From the NCBI GenBank assembly GCA_944320415.1, contig CALUHJ010000015.1, positions 49,495 to 113,494 on the forward strand: 64,000 bases of DNA. The letters are read 5' to 3'. Below are positions 1 to 9,106 of this stretch, piece after piece; the stretch's first letter is position 1; the number at the start of each line of letters is the position of its first letter. The position numbers and the translations under genes were made by a program. The stretch is from an uncultured Bacteroidales bacterium (GTDB lineage: Bacteria; Bacteroidota; Bacteroidia; Bacteroidales; P3). The notes under the pieces were generated by a model that saw only the letters and a program-made list of their open reading frames with translations, was not told the DNA's origin and did not search any database.

Positions 1-65
1 GCGGTTGGGATTTATTTGTTACTTTTGCATCCGCATTGATTAGTTTTAAAAGGAAGCAGGAAGAT

Positions 66-911
66 ATGATACTGATAGCTGACGGCGGCTCCACCAAGAC
101 GGATTGGGCTGTGGTTGAAGGGGGACGGTTTGTGTCCCGTTTTGTTTCGAGGGGCATGAATCCGTATAATGTCTCGGCCGATACCATGAGGAGGGAACTG
201 GAAGAGGTGATAGTGCCCAATGTGAAGGGTGCAGAGGTGAGCGGTATCTTCATTTATGCCTCGGGTTGCAGTGCAAGGCCCAAACAGGTGGAGGTGGAGG
301 AATGGTTTAGACCTTTTTTTCCTGATGCGGACATTGAGGTGGAGGGAGACCTGCTCGGTGCAGCCAGGGCTGCGTGCGGTTCGACTGCCGCCATTGCCGC
401 AATATTGGGGACGGGTTCCAATTCCTGTCTGTATGACGGCAGCCGCATTGTGGAGAATGTGCCTTCGCTCGGCTATGTTCTTTGCGACGAGGGGGCGGGC
501 ACCAATATAGGTAGGCTGTTGCTCAGGGAATATTTGCGTGGCAGGATGCCCAAGGAACTGCATGAGGAGTTTGCAAGACGCTATCCGGGTGATGAGACTG
601 ATTTTCTCAACCGTCTTTACAAGGAGGAGGCACCCAATTATTATCTTGCCTCTTTTGCGTGTTTTGCCATGGAGAACAAGTCTCATCAATACATTGCCGC
701 CATTATAGAGGATGCCTTTGACTCTTTCTTCATTCATCAGGTGTGTCATTATACCGACTACGCAAAGTATGACATAAACATTGTCGGCAGCATAGGCTAC
801 CTTGCCAGGGAGGAGTTCGAGAGGGTTGCGGGGCGTTACGGCATGAGGGTCGGCAAGGTTGTGAAGGCGCCTTTGGATGCTTTGGTGGAGTATCATCTGT
901 CGTTGTTGTGA
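66..911 (+). CDS. BadF/BadG/BcrA/BcrD-type ATPase, probable N-acetylglucosamine kinase-like sugar kinase
   Basis: A 281-residue protein of the ASKHA (actin/hexokinase) fold. The first phosphate loop is at the N-terminus (ADGGSTKTDW, residues 4-13) and the second is GTGSN in mid-protein, followed by CDEGAGTNIG, a pattern typical of the BadF/BcrA family and of N-acetylglucosamine kinases. I chose the ATG at 66 because it puts the phosphate loop at the very start and follows a purine-rich stretch (aggaagcagg); an in-frame start at 36 would add ten unconserved residues. In Bacteroidota these proteins are usually annotated as cytoplasmic amino-sugar kinases; the substrate is inferred, not visible. 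It stands alone before purA. Confidence 0.8.
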   Translation: MILIADGGSTKTDWAVVEGGRFVSRFVSRGMNPYNVSADTMRRELEEVIVPNVKGAEVSGIFIYASGCSARPKQVEVEEWFRPFFPDADIEVEGDLLGAARAACGSTAAIAAILGTGSNSCLYDGSRIVENVPSLGYVLCDEGAGTNIGRLLLREYLRGRMPKELHEEFARRYPGDETDFLNRLYKEEAPNYYLASFACFAMENKSHQYIAAIIEDAFDSFFIHQVCHYTDYAKYDINIVGSIGYLAREEFERVAGRYGMRVGKVVKAPLDALVEYHLSLL

Positions 912-943
912 CGGGTCTTTGATGGCAAAATTGACGGGTTGTG

Positions 944-974
944 TTGTGTGGTAAAGTTTTTTTGTGTAAATTTG
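944..974 (+). promoter_or_regulatory. Bacteroidota-type promoter of purA
   Basis: TTG (944-946), a 20-base spacer and TAAATTTG (967-974) fit the Bacteroidota -33/-7 consensus. The purA ATG lies about 40 bases downstream. The spacer is one base longer than the exact 19 seen at other promoters here. Confidence 0.45.
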
Positions 975-1013
975 TAACGTTTTTGTGCGTTAATGAGAAT
1001 AAGTTTATAGCGT

Positions 1014-2312
1014 ATGAGTAAGATAGATGTACTTCTCGGTTTGCAGTGGGGAGATGAGGGAAAGGGAAAGGTTGTGGATGTTCTGGCACCGCGCTACGAT
1101 ATAATAGCGAGGTTTCAGGGCGGACCGAATGCGGGGCATACCCTTGAGTTTGAAGGAATAAAGCATGTGTTGCATATAATACCTTCTGGGATATGTCACA
1201 GGGATAAGATAAATGTCATAGGTAACGGAGTATTGGTTGAGCCTGTCATTTTGCGCAAGGAGTTTGCCGCTTTGGAGTCGATAGGTTTTGAACCTCGGAC
1301 CAACCTTTACATTTCCAGAAAAGCTCATCTTATTTTGCCTACGCACAGATTGCTGGATGCGGCCAATGAGGCCTCCAAGGCAGAGCGCAAGATAGGTTCC
1401 ACTCTGAAGGGCATAGGTCCTGCCTATACCGACAAGGTGGCGCGTGTGGGCGTGAGAGTCGGTGACATTGCAAGAAGCGACTTTAAGGCTGTCTATGAAA
1501 AGGCTAAGGAATCTCATCTCAACCTTATAAGGTCTTTGGGCTATGATGTCGATGCTTTCAGGGTTGAGGACAAGACATTGTCCGAGTATGAGAGGCAGTG
1601 GTTTGAGGCGTTGGATTTCTTGAAGGGTCTTAAGGTGATAGACAGTGAGTATTATCTGAATGAGGCTTTGGACAAGGGGTTGAAGATATTGGCCGAGGGG
1701 GCTCAGGGTTCGATGTTGGACATTGATTTCGGTTCTTATCCTTTTGTTACATCATCCAATACCATAACGGCAGGGGTTTGTTCAGGTCTGGGTATAGCGC
1801 CTTCGAGGGTTGGAAAGGTATTCGGAATATGCAAGGCGTACTGCACAAGGGTGGGCAGCGGACCTTTCCCAACGGAGTTGTTCGATGCAGACGGTGAGGA
1901 ATTGCGTCAAAAGGGCAGGGAGTTCGGCTCTACAACCGGAAGGCCGAGACGTTGCGGATGGTTGGATATACCTGCGTTGAGATATGCCTGCATGTTAAAC
2001 GGCGTTACGCATCTGATGCTTATGAAGATAGATGTGATGAACGGTTTCAGTCGTATAAAGGTGTGTGATTCTTATGAGATAAATGGAAAGCGTACGATGA
2101 ATGTGCCTTATGACATGGAAGAAAGTATAAGTCCTCTCTATTCCGATTATGATGGATGGTTGCAGGATGTCGGAGGAGTGGGTGATTATGAGGCTTTGCC
2201 GCAAAGGATGAAGGATTACATAGCGATGATAGAGCAGAAGACAGGATTGCCTGTTGCGTTGGTGTCCACAAGTCCTGACAGAAAGGACACTATAATCCGA
2301 ACGGAATTATAA
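1014..2312 (+). CDS. purA: Adenylosuccinate synthetase
   Basis: This enzyme catalyses the GTP-dependent joining of IMP and aspartate, the first step from IMP to AMP, in the cytoplasm. The N-terminal GTP loop reads QWGDEGKGKVVD (residues 11-22) with the catalytic Asp14; the conserved His42 lies in NAGHT. The IMP/GTP region STTGRPRRCGWLD is near residue 310. The length of 432 residues is normal for the family. It has its own promoter. The PepSY-like gene starts 22 bases downstream, so read-through is likely, though there is no functional link. Identification is near certain. Confidence 0.97.
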   Translation: MSKIDVLLGLQWGDEGKGKVVDVLAPRYDIIARFQGGPNAGHTLEFEGIKHVLHIIPSGICHRDKINVIGNGVLVEPVILRKEFAALESIGFEPRTNLYISRKAHLILPTHRLLDAANEASKAERKIGSTLKGIGPAYTDKVARVGVRVGDIARSDFKAVYEKAKESHLNLIRSLGYDVDAFRVEDKTLSEYERQWFEALDFLKGLKVIDSEYYLNEALDKGLKILAEGAQGSMLDIDFGSYPFVTSSNTITAGVCSGLGIAPSRVGKVFGICKAYCTRVGSGPFPTELFDADGEELRQKGREFGSTTGRPRRCGWLDIPALRYACMLNGVTHLMLMKIDVMNGFSRIKVCDSYEINGKRTMNVPYDMEESISPLYSDYDGWLQDVGGVGDYEALPQRMKDYIAMIEQKTGLPVALVSTSPDRKDTIIRTEL

Positions 2313-2334
2313 TAATGAAAACATATTACAGCAG

Positions 2335-3414
2335 ATGAAGCGAATAGCATTGTTAGTTTTGTTTTTTGTGATTTCTTTTGCAACCAATGCTCAGAAATTG
2401 CGTAATTCAGACATACCGCAGGAGGTAAGGCTTGGACTGGAGAACACTTATTCGGACTATAAGTTGCAGGGTTGGTATTTTGAAACGGGACAGTATGTCG
2501 CCGAGATAAGCATTGACGGACAGATAGGACGTGTCTTCCTTACGGCAGGCGGGAATTGGCAGTTTACTATTTTCAATGTGCAGGAGCAGGAATTGCCTAC
2601 GCTTGTCGCAAATTATTTTCTGAACAATTATCCAGGTTACAGGATAAAGAAATCCGAGTATGTGGAGGATTTCTCCGGTGATAACTATTACCGCCTTATC
2701 ATTGCAATGAAGGGTGTGGGCCAGACGGAATATGAGATGATATTTGACCCGAGGGGAAAGTTGACAAAGACCAATGCACCTGACCCTGACTATGTAAAGA
2801 AAGACTATATCGCAAGGTTGAACCCTGAAGCCATAGAGTACCGTCAGAAGAAGATGGCGGAAAGAGCGGCATTGGAGGGTAGCGGTCTTGAGATAAAGAT
2901 AGACTCGGATGGAAAGGAAGGAAAGAAAAGCACATCGAAGGATGTGGAAATAGATGTTCCGGATCCGCTTGAGCAGGCCAAGATACCTGAAGAGGTGACA
3001 AATGCTTTCAAAAAGAGATATCCTCGCCTTGAGGTAAGGGAATGGAAAGAGGAGGATGGTAATTACAGGGCCTTTTATGAAAACAGAGGTCGTGAAATGG
3101 AGATGTTGTACAAGCCTGACGGCATGTTGATGACAACGACTACCAATGTGGAAAAGGACAGATACCCTCGGTTGATTCTCAAGGACCTTTCGACCAGATA
3201 TCCTGAAGCCAAGATAGAGAAATTCCAAAAGGTGGATTACGATATCAAGTACAGAAGGACTGTAACCGACAGAAAGCTCACGACGTATTATTATCTTGAG
3301 TTGAGCGAAAAGATAAAGGGAAGAAAGGACAAGAAATACATCAAGTTGACATACGACAAGTCATTCAGATATCAGGGACTTGTCGGTTCCGATGATGAAT
3401 ACGATGAAGAATAA
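2335..3414 (+). CDS. Secreted PepSY-like (DUF2874-type) domain protein
   Basis: A 359-residue exported protein. Residues 1-20 are a Sec signal peptide (MKRIALLVLFFVISFATNAQ). The mature part holds two blocks of PepSY-like units (about 25-150 and 215-350), with phrases such as IPQEVRLGLENTYSDY and IPEEVTNAFKKRYPRLEV, the hallmark of the putative beta-lactamase-inhibitor-like PepSY family common in Bacteroidota. A charged, Lys/Asp-rich linker (about 180-210) joins them. It probably sits in the periplasm or is anchored at the envelope; the molecular role is unknown. Its 3' end overlaps the next gene, suggesting co-translation with the OstA-like protein. Confidence 0.75.
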   Translation: MKRIALLVLFFVISFATNAQKLRNSDIPQEVRLGLENTYSDYKLQGWYFETGQYVAEISIDGQIGRVFLTAGGNWQFTIFNVQEQELPTLVANYFLNNYPGYRIKKSEYVEDFSGDNYYRLIIAMKGVGQTEYEMIFDPRGKLTKTNAPDPDYVKKDYIARLNPEAIEYRQKKMAERAALEGSGLEIKIDSDGKEGKKSTSKDVEIDVPDPLEQAKIPEEVTNAFKKRYPRLEVREWKEEDGNYRAFYENRGREMEMLYKPDGMLMTTTTNVEKDRYPRLILKDLSTRYPEAKIEKFQKVDYDIKYRRTVTDRKLTTYYYLELSEKIKGRKDKKYIKLTYDKSFRYQGLVGSDDEYDEE

Positions 3415-4945
3415 TCCTGCCACAACAAGAGCGTTTCTTCTTGTTTTAGGTTTGGTTTCCGTATTCGGCAGTTGTTTTGCTCAAGAAAAAATTAACTATA
3501 AGTCTGATTGGGGAGAGAGAATGCCTTCTTTCCCCAATCACTTGGTTTTAAAGGGTAATGTAGTCTTTGAGCATGAGGGCATGATAATGCTTTGCGATTC
3601 TGCAATACTGAACAAAACCGAAAACTACATAAGCGCCTACAACAACATTCACATATATGAGGATACTGTTCACTTGTATGGAGACGAACTGTTTTATGAC
3701 GGCAATACAAAGGTGGCGGAGATATTCGGAAAGGTGGTTACGCTGCACGATGGCAAGGTTACCCTTCAGACAGATTACATGTTGCTCGACAGGGTTGAAA
3801 ACAACGTGAGATATACCAACAAGGCCGATATATGGGATGAGGAAAATGTGCTTAAAAGCCAGTTCGGAACGTATTATATCGACACAAAATATTTCGAGTT
3901 TACAGATAATGTTGAAATAAATACCCCTAATGCTTTCATACAGTCCGATTCGGTTGCCTATGACAGCAAAAGTCACGAATCCTATTTTTTTGCACAGACG
4001 GACATATTTACAACCGACAGTGTCAGGATATTGACCACAGAAGGCCAGTACAACACCGAGACCGAAGATGCCGTTTTGCGCAGGGACAATTGCATAATAA
4101 GGGATTCCAAGACATTGAAGGCCGACAGCATATTGTACAATACCGGAAAGGATGTGGGAAAGGCTTTTTTCAATGTGACTATAAATGATACGGCAAACGA
4201 CATTATGACCCGTTCGGACTATCTTGAGCTTGACAAGAAGGATTCTTTGCCCTATGCCTTTCTGACAGGACGGCTTTGTGTCATGCAGACCGAAAAGGAA
4301 GATACGCTTTACATGCACGGCGATACGCTTTGGGTTGATTTCGATACCGCAATGCACGCCAAAGAGCTTATGGTATATGCCCATGCCAAGGTTTTCAAAA
4401 AGGATGTACAGCTTGCCGCCGAGATGATACACTATTTCGTTGACGATTCCCTGGCATTCCTCACGGTGCGTCCGGTAATGTGGAACGAGGAAAACCAGTT
4501 TACGGCCGACACCATTGTGCTGACAGTTGCCGAAGGAGGAATAAAATCCATGAGAATGTATCCCAATTCTTTCATAGTACAGAACTCGGATACCGCAACC
4601 GAAATGTATTTCAACCAGGTGAGCGGCAGGGTTTTTGCTGCCGAATTCGAGGACAGCAGGATTGCATATGCGCAGATGCAGGGCAATGTCAGGACGATTT
4701 ATCATTTTTGGGAGGAGGACAAGGACAAGAAACAGTTGACCGGAATAAACATAGGGTCGAGTGTCGGTTTGAAGATGTATTTCAAAAAGGGCAAACTGGA
4801 AAAGATGACGGCAGTTGACAAGCCCGAGTTTTACCTTGACGACAAGGACAGGATAAAGGAGGAGGACAAGATGCTCAAAGGTTTTATCTGGCTTGAGTCC
4901 CAGCGTCCTCTGTCACCACAGGACATATTCAAACACAGAGACTGA
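3404..4945 (+). CDS. OstA/LptA-like LPS-transport family protein
   Basis: About 513 residues, with a signal peptide ending in FGSCFAQ. The repeated short beta-strand pattern of the OstA/LptA jellyroll covers most of the protein: LKGNVVFEHEGMIMLCDSAI, YDGNTKVAEIFGKVVT and QTDYMLLDRVENNVRYTN are typical OstA repeats. Family members bridge lipopolysaccharide across the periplasm to the LptD/E complex. Three in-frame ATGs (3392, 3395, 3404) are possible; 3404 gives the most ordinary signal peptide (MKNNPATTRAFLLVLGLV). It overlaps the PepSY-like gene by 11 bases. Whether it is the principal LptA or a Bacteroidota-specific paralogue cannot be told from this window. Confidence 0.8.
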   Translation: MKNNPATTRAFLLVLGLVSVFGSCFAQEKINYKSDWGERMPSFPNHLVLKGNVVFEHEGMIMLCDSAILNKTENYISAYNNIHIYEDTVHLYGDELFYDGNTKVAEIFGKVVTLHDGKVTLQTDYMLLDRVENNVRYTNKADIWDEENVLKSQFGTYYIDTKYFEFTDNVEINTPNAFIQSDSVAYDSKSHESYFFAQTDIFTTDSVRILTTEGQYNTETEDAVLRRDNCIIRDSKTLKADSILYNTGKDVGKAFFNVTINDTANDIMTRSDYLELDKKDSLPYAFLTGRLCVMQTEKEDTLYMHGDTLWVDFDTAMHAKELMVYAHAKVFKKDVQLAAEMIHYFVDDSLAFLTVRPVMWNEENQFTADTIVLTVAEGGIKSMRMYPNSFIVQNSDTATEMYFNQVSGRVFAAEFEDSRIAYAQMQGNVRTIYHFWEEDKDKKQLTGINIGSSVGLKMYFKKGKLEKMTAVDKPEFYLDDKDRIKEEDKMLKGFIWLESQRPLSPQDIFKHRD

Positions 4946-4972
4946 CAATGTGACATAAAAACAACTTTGGAA

Positions 4973-5064
4973 TGGAATTTGATTTCATGAAAATGGAATT
5001 TGATTCTAAAAAATTGGAATAAGGATTCGATTTTCTGGAATCAGGTTTCAGAAAGGATAAAAAA
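4973..5064 (+). repeat. Dispersed intergenic repeat, copy R1
   Basis: AT-rich block between the OstA-like gene and grpE. It holds ATGGAATTTGATT twice (4973 and 4993, a 20-base period) and ends with TTTCAGAAAGGATAAAAAAG, a diverged form of the core word in copies R3 and R5. The 14-mer ATGGAATTTGATTC (4993-5006) recurs exactly at 46723-46736. No clear TAnnTTTG promoter is visible before grpE, so the repeat may carry or replace promoter function. Confidence 0.6.
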
Positions 5065-5070
5065 GAATGT

Positions 5071-5643
5071 ATGAGTAGAAGACAAAATAAACGCAAGAAG
5101 ATGGAAGAGGAAAAGCAAGTTGAAAATCAACAGGAGGAAATGATTGAAAAGGAGTCGGAAACGAATGCCGCAGAAAATAAGGAAAACGGAACGTCTGAGG
5201 ATTTCAAGGCCAAATACGAACAGTTGAACAACAAGTATCTGTTGCTGTATTCCGATTTTGAGAATTACAGACGTCAGACGTCAAAGGCCAGACTGGAGCT
5301 TATACAGACCGCTGCCGAAGGTACGATAAAGGATTTGCTGCCGGTGATAGATGATTACGAGAGGGCATTGGATACTTTGGCGGGTAATGATGACGAGATG
5401 TTTGTCAAGATGAAGGAGGGTTTGGAGTTGATATACAACAAGCTTATAAATATTTTGTCCCATAAGGGATTGAAGCCCATGAATGCCAAGGGCTGCAAGT
5501 TTGACGAGAATATACACGAGGCCATTGCAAGAGTCCCTGCAAGCAAAGAGGAGGACAAGGGCATGGTGATAGACGAGACGACCAAGGGATACTATCTTAA
5601 TGACAAGGTCATAAGATATGCAAAGGTGGTTGTTGCTATGTAA
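5071..5643 (+). CDS. grpE: GrpE nucleotide exchange factor for DnaK
   Basis: GrpE releases ADP from DnaK and works with DnaJ in the cytoplasmic Hsp70 cycle. The 190-residue protein has a highly charged N-terminal coiled coil (residues 1-60, rich in Glu/Lys), the conserved dimer helix phrase YLLLYSDFENYRRQTSKAR, then DLLPVIDDYERAL and the C-terminal beta domain ending in VIRYAKVVVAM. The first 10 residues (MSRRQNKRKK) are not conserved; translation could begin at the ATG at 5101. It is 11 bases upstream of dnaJ, a standard heat-shock pair. dnaK is not in the window. Confidence 0.95.
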   Translation: MSRRQNKRKKMEEEKQVENQQEEMIEKESETNAAENKENGTSEDFKAKYEQLNNKYLLLYSDFENYRRQTSKARLELIQTAAEGTIKDLLPVIDDYERALDTLAGNDDEMFVKMKEGLELIYNKLINILSHKGLKPMNAKGCKFDENIHEAIARVPASKEEDKGMVIDETTKGYYLNDKVIRYAKVVVAM

Positions 5644-5654
5644 TTTTTTGAGTT

Positions 5655-6809
5655 ATGGCAAAGAGAGATTATTATGAAGTGCTGGGGGTGTCCAGGAATG
5701 CGACGGATGATGAATTGAAGAAGGCGTACAGGAAACTGGCGATAAAGTATCATCCGGACAAGAATCCCGGCAATAAGGAAGCTGAAGAGAAGTTCAAGGA
5801 AGCGGCGGAGGCCTATGACGTTTTGAGAGATAAGGATAAGAGGGCTAGATACGATCAGTTCGGACATGCCGGTGTGGACGGTCAGGGCGGATTCGGCGGA
5901 GGTGCATCCATGAATATGGATGACATTTTCTCCATGTTCGGCGACATATTCGGAGATGGAGGTTTCGGCGGATTTGGCGGCTTCGGTTCCTCACGCAGGG
6001 GTGGCGGCAAAAGGGTGAACAGAGGAGGTAATCTCAGGGTAAGGATAAAACTGACCCTTGAGGAGATAAACTCCGGTGTGGAGAAGAAACTGAAGGTTAA
6101 GAAATATGTTCCGTGCAAGAGCTGTAACGGTAGCGGAGCCAAGGCCGGCAGTGAACGTACCACTTGTTCTCATTGTGGCGGTAGCGGAATGATAACACAG
6201 GTTCAGAGAACGATATTGGGCAACATGCAGACGCGAAGCGTGTGTCCTTATTGCGATGGAGAGGGTACTGTCATTAAGGACAAGTGTCCTGATTGCAACG
6301 GAGAGGGAATAGTTCAGAGCGAGGAGATAATAACGGTCAGGATTCCGGCGGGAGTTGCCGACGGAATGCAGTTGTCAATGGCCGGCAAGGGAAACGCAGG
6401 TGCAAGGAACGGAATAAACGGTGATTTGATTGTTTTGATAGAGGAGATAAAGCATGATGTGTTCGAGAGGGACGGCGACAATCTGTGCTTGCAGACATAC
6501 GTCACTTTTGCGGATGCTGTCCGCGGAACGATGCTGGAGGTTCCCACTTTGACGGGAAAGGTAAAGTTCAAGGTAGAGCAGGGTACCCAGTCGGGTAGGG
6601 TATATCGTCTTAAGGGCAAGGGGTTGCCTGATGTTAACAGCGGTTATCACGGAGACCTTTTGGTCAGGGTTGATGTCTGGGTTCCGAGAAGTTTCAACAA
6701 GGAGGACAAGAAGATACTCGAATCAATGGACAAGAGCGATACTTTCAATCCGAGACCTACAGACAAGGATAAAAGCTTTTTCAGAAAGATGAAGGATATG
6801 TTCAATTAG
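5655..6809 (+). CDS. dnaJ: Chaperone DnaJ (Hsp40, type I)
   Basis: A full type I DnaJ of 384 residues that stimulates the DnaK ATPase and delivers unfolded clients. The J domain spans residues 1-70 with the HPD tripeptide at 33-35. The Gly/Phe-rich linker is at 76-115. Four CxxCxGxG zinc modules have their first cysteines at 154, 171, 197 and 211. The C-terminal substrate-binding beta domains follow to residue 360. It forms an operon with grpE and is closed by the intrinsic terminator at 6849. Confidence 0.97.
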   Translation: MAKRDYYEVLGVSRNATDDELKKAYRKLAIKYHPDKNPGNKEAEEKFKEAAEAYDVLRDKDKRARYDQFGHAGVDGQGGFGGGASMNMDDIFSMFGDIFGDGGFGGFGGFGSSRRGGGKRVNRGGNLRVRIKLTLEEINSGVEKKLKVKKYVPCKSCNGSGAKAGSERTTCSHCGGSGMITQVQRTILGNMQTRSVCPYCDGEGTVIKDKCPDCNGEGIVQSEEIITVRIPAGVADGMQLSMAGKGNAGARNGINGDLIVLIEEIKHDVFERDGDNLCLQTYVTFADAVRGTMLEVPTLTGKVKFKVEQGTQSGRVYRLKGKGLPDVNSGYHGDLLVRVDVWVPRSFNKEDKKILESMDKSDTFNPRPTDKDKSFFRKMKDMFN

Positions 6810-6848
6810 ACCATAAGCAAGATATAGTTCAAGCTGTTTTTCGAAAGG

Positions 6849-6878
6849 AGCCTGTCAAGTTATTGACAGGCTTTTTTT
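6849..6878 (+). terminator. Intrinsic terminator after dnaJ
   Basis: A perfect 10-bp stem, AGCCTGTCAA (6849-6858) against TTGACAGGCT (6863-6872), with a GTTA loop, followed directly by a T-run. It separates grpE-dnaJ from the regulator region. Confidence 0.9.
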
Positions 6879-6884
6879 ATTCAT

Positions 6885-7009
6885 GTTTACATTTGTAAAC
6901 TAAGCGTACAAAAACATTAGATATTATGAAACAATATCATAATTACATTCGTAATATTTGAGATTACAATTGTAAATCAAAGATAAGTCCTTTTGTTTAC
7001 AATTGTAAA
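6885..7009 (+). promoter_or_regulatory. Four palindromic operator-like sites upstream of the XRE regulator
   Basis: Four copies of a TTTACAATTGTAAA-type palindrome lie in 125 bases: GTTTACATTTGTAAAC (6885-6900), ATTACATTCGTAAT (6942-6955), ATTACAATTGTAAA (6963-6976) and TTTACAATTGTAAA (6996-7009, perfect). Centre spacings are about 56, 21 and 33 bases; the last two are near whole helical turns. They end 17 bases before the regulator's ATG, which fits autoregulation by cooperative dimers. A weaker inverted repeat, GATATT...AATATC (6920-6938), lies between the first two. Confidence 0.7.
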
Positions 7010-7026
7010 GTAAAAAGCAGAATGAA

Positions 7027-7446
7027 ATGGAGAAGCGTATAGAGAAAATTATGGAGTATTACAAGCTGACGGCCGGTCAGTTTGCGGAAGCTGTTGGAGT
7101 TCAGCCTTCGAATGTGTCCCACATATTGTCCGGACGCAACAAGCCGAGTTTGGACTTTGTTTCCAAAGTGCTGAATAAGTTTGACAAAGTGAATTCGGAC
7201 TGGTTGATTTTCGGAAAGGGAAAGATGATAAGGGAGGATGATAAGAAAGAAATTTTTGAACAGCCGACACTGTTTGCAGAGGGGGATGGTGATACAGTGA
7301 AAAAGCCTGAGAGGAATACTGTTGCAGTAACGGAAATAAAAGAGAAAGAGAAAATTGTATCCAAAACAGTAAAGCAAAGGAATATCGAAAGGATTGTCCT
7401 GTTTTATTCCGACCGTACATTCGAGGAGTACAAACCGGGTGTTTAG
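7027..7446 (+). CDS. XRE-family helix-turn-helix transcriptional regulator
   Basis: A 139-residue DNA-binding protein. Residues 1-60 form the Cro/CI-type HTH, with the recognition-helix region reading GVQPSNVSHILSGRNKPSL. A charged linker follows (70-115), and the C-terminus IVLFYSDRTFEEYKP is a tail I associate with Bacteroidota XRE regulators. The gene stands alone between the dnaJ terminator and the DHH gene and is preceded by four palindromes, so autoregulation is the simplest reading. Its targets are unknown. Confidence 0.88.
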   Translation: MEKRIEKIMEYYKLTAGQFAEAVGVQPSNVSHILSGRNKPSLDFVSKVLNKFDKVNSDWLIFGKGKMIREDDKKEIFEQPTLFAEGDGDTVKKPERNTVAVTEIKEKEKIVSKTVKQRNIERIVLFYSDRTFEEYKPGV

Positions 7447-7486
7447 TTGTTGATAAAAAAGCTGTGTTTTGTTTTGTCTTATGGTT

Positions 7487-7514
7487 TTTGGACAGAAATA
7501 AATCCATATCTTTG
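7487..7514 (+). promoter_or_regulatory. Promoter of the DHH-FKBP operon
   Basis: TTTG (7487-7490) and TATCTTTG (7507-7514). The -7 box is a perfect match, but the spacer is 16 rather than 19. It lies 33 bases before the ATG at 7547 and explains why an upstream in-frame TTG (7529) is unlikely to be the start. Confidence 0.5.
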
Positions 7515-7546
7515 CAGGGTTTTAAGGCTTGTTTGCCGCTTTTGAT

Positions 7547-8566
7547 ATGGATTTTGATAGAGACAAGGTGTTGGAGTTTGGCGGATTGCTTTCGGAGGCT
7601 GATAATATCGTATTGGTTTCCCATTCCAATCCGGACGGTGATGCGGTGGCATCGACGGTTGCGATGTATTGCTATCTGAACTCTTGTGGCAAGAATGCCG
7701 CTGTTGTTTACCCTAATGAATATCCTTCCAATCTCGGATTTCTTTTCGACGGTTTTAATCCGGTTATAGCTTCTGTTGACTTGGGCAGGGCAAGGGCTTT
7801 GTTCAAGGATGCGGGGCTTGTTGTTTGTTTGGACTTTAACAGGCTTTCGCGTGCTTCCGAAGAATTGGAAAGGTGCATATCCCAATCGGATTGCAAGAAG
7901 GTCTTGATAGATCATCATGTTGACCCTGCGGAAATGGATATGGTTTTTTCCGATCCGCATGCCTCTTCTACTTCCGAGCTTGTTTATAAAATACTTAAGC
8001 ATTTAAGTGATAAATCATTGGATATTCGTATTTTAAGTGCTATCTATGTAGGTTTGTGTACTGATACTGGTTGTTTCAGTTATTCGTGTGGCAGACGCGA
8101 TTGTTTTGATGTGGCGGCCGAATTGGCGGAATCAGGTGTTCCTATGGCCAGTTTGAAGCGTAAGGTCATGGATGAGGGCAGTGAAAACAGGTTGAGACTG
8201 CTGGGTTTTTCTTTGCTTGAACGCATGAAGGTTTTTCCGGAGCATTCTGCGGCATATATAGCTCTTTCAAGAGATGATTTGCAGCGTTTTGACTTTAGGA
8301 AAGGGGATTTGGAGGGTGTTGTGAATTATTGTCTGAGGGTGGAAGGTGTCAGATTCGGTGCATTGCTTTCCGAGCGTTCAGACAGGATAAGGATGTCTTT
8401 CCGTTCTACCTCTGCTGAAATTGACGTGAACAGGTTTGCTTCAGATTATTGGAATGGGGGAGGTCATGTGCAGGCGGCGGGAGGTACATCATTCTTTACT
8501 TTAGATAAGACTATTGAAATATTTGAAAATCAGATAAGAAACAATTTGCATGAAACTAAGGGTTAG
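7547..8566 (+). CDS. DHH/DHHA1 phosphoesterase, NrnA-type (nanoRNase / pAp phosphatase)
   Basis: A 339-residue cytoplasmic phosphoesterase expected to degrade short RNA oligonucleotides or 3'-phosphoadenosine 5'-phosphate. The DHH motifs are clear: SHSNPDGDAVAS near residue 28 (motif I), CLDFNRL, the name-giving DHHVDP, and CTDTG. The C-terminal DHHA1 substrate domain ends with GGGHVQAAGG. The ATG at 7547 is preferred. The 3' end overlaps the next gene by 17 bases, implying translational coupling with the FKBP cluster. Confidence 0.9.
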   Translation: MDFDRDKVLEFGGLLSEADNIVLVSHSNPDGDAVASTVAMYCYLNSCGKNAAVVYPNEYPSNLGFLFDGFNPVIASVDLGRARALFKDAGLVVCLDFNRLSRASEELERCISQSDCKKVLIDHHVDPAEMDMVFSDPHASSTSELVYKILKHLSDKSLDIRILSAIYVGLCTDTGCFSYSCGRRDCFDVAAELAESGVPMASLKRKVMDEGSENRLRLLGFSLLERMKVFPEHSAAYIALSRDDLQRFDFRKGDLEGVVNYCLRVEGVRFGALLSERSDRIRMSFRSTSAEIDVNRFASDYWNGGGHVQAAGGTSFFTLDKTIEIFENQIRNNLHETKG

Positions 8567-9104
8567 TTTGTTTTTTATTGCAGTTTTGTTTTTTTCCTGC
8601 GGACGGAATTACAATGAGGAGGACATAACTCCTGAGGCCATGCGCAAGAAAGATTCCCTGAGCGTACGTGAAGAGAAGATGAATGACGGTTTGGAGAGAA
8701 CCAACAAGGTGATGTTGAAGAAGGAGGAGGATAAGATAAGGACTTACGCTGATAGGCGAGGATGGAAAGTAGAGCAAAGAGAGGGAGTGTTCATTCAGGT
8801 GATGGAAAAGGGCGGGTCCGTTTCTGTCAAGGATGGTGATGAAGTGGTTCTGGAATATGAATGTGAATTGCTCAACGGGGTAAAGGTGTATGACAGCAGA
8901 CAGGACGGTCTTTTGAGGATAAGGGTCGGGGAAGATTCCGAGGTGCCTTTGGGTTTGCAGTTGGCTGTAAGGTATTTGAACCTTAACTCTCTTGCAAGGG
9001 TCATAGTGCCTTACAATTTGGCATATGGTCTGTCGGGTGATGGAGACAGGATTCCAAAGTCTGCAACATTGGTTTATACATTAAAGGTTAAAGAGATAAG
9101 ATAG
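8550..9104 (+). CDS. FKBP-type peptidyl-prolyl isomerase lipoprotein (copy 1 of 3)
   Basis: A 184-residue lipoprotein with lipobox FFSC (cysteine near residue 17), so it should be anchored in the membrane facing the periplasm. The C-terminal half (about 85-184) is an FKBP domain: EVVLEYECELLNGVKVYDS, then PLGLQLAVRYLNLNSLARVI and VPYNLAYGL. A charged helical segment (25-75) precedes it. It resembles the GldI-like isomerases of Bacteroidota. First of three adjacent FKBP genes, overlapping the DHH gene upstream and 2 bases from the next. Confidence 0.85.
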   Translation: MKLRVSLFFIAVLFFSCGRNYNEEDITPEAMRKKDSLSVREEKMNDGLERTNKVMLKKEEDKIRTYADRRGWKVEQREGVFIQVMEKGGSVSVKDGDEVVLEYECELLNGVKVYDSRQDGLLRIRVGEDSEVPLGLQLAVRYLNLNSLARVIVPYNLAYGLSGDGDRIPKSATLVYTLKVKEIR

Positions 9105-9106
9105 AT

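Noticed and set aside
3548..4705. 385-codon open frame on the minus strand opposite the OstA-like gene
   Set aside because: Cysteine- and histidine-rich nonsense-like composition and full overlap with a well-supported gene.
4973..5006. Two ATGGAATTTGATT units with a 20-base period, considered as a CRISPR or satellite
   Set aside because: Only two units, no spacers of uniform length and no cas genes; better explained as part of the dispersed repeat.
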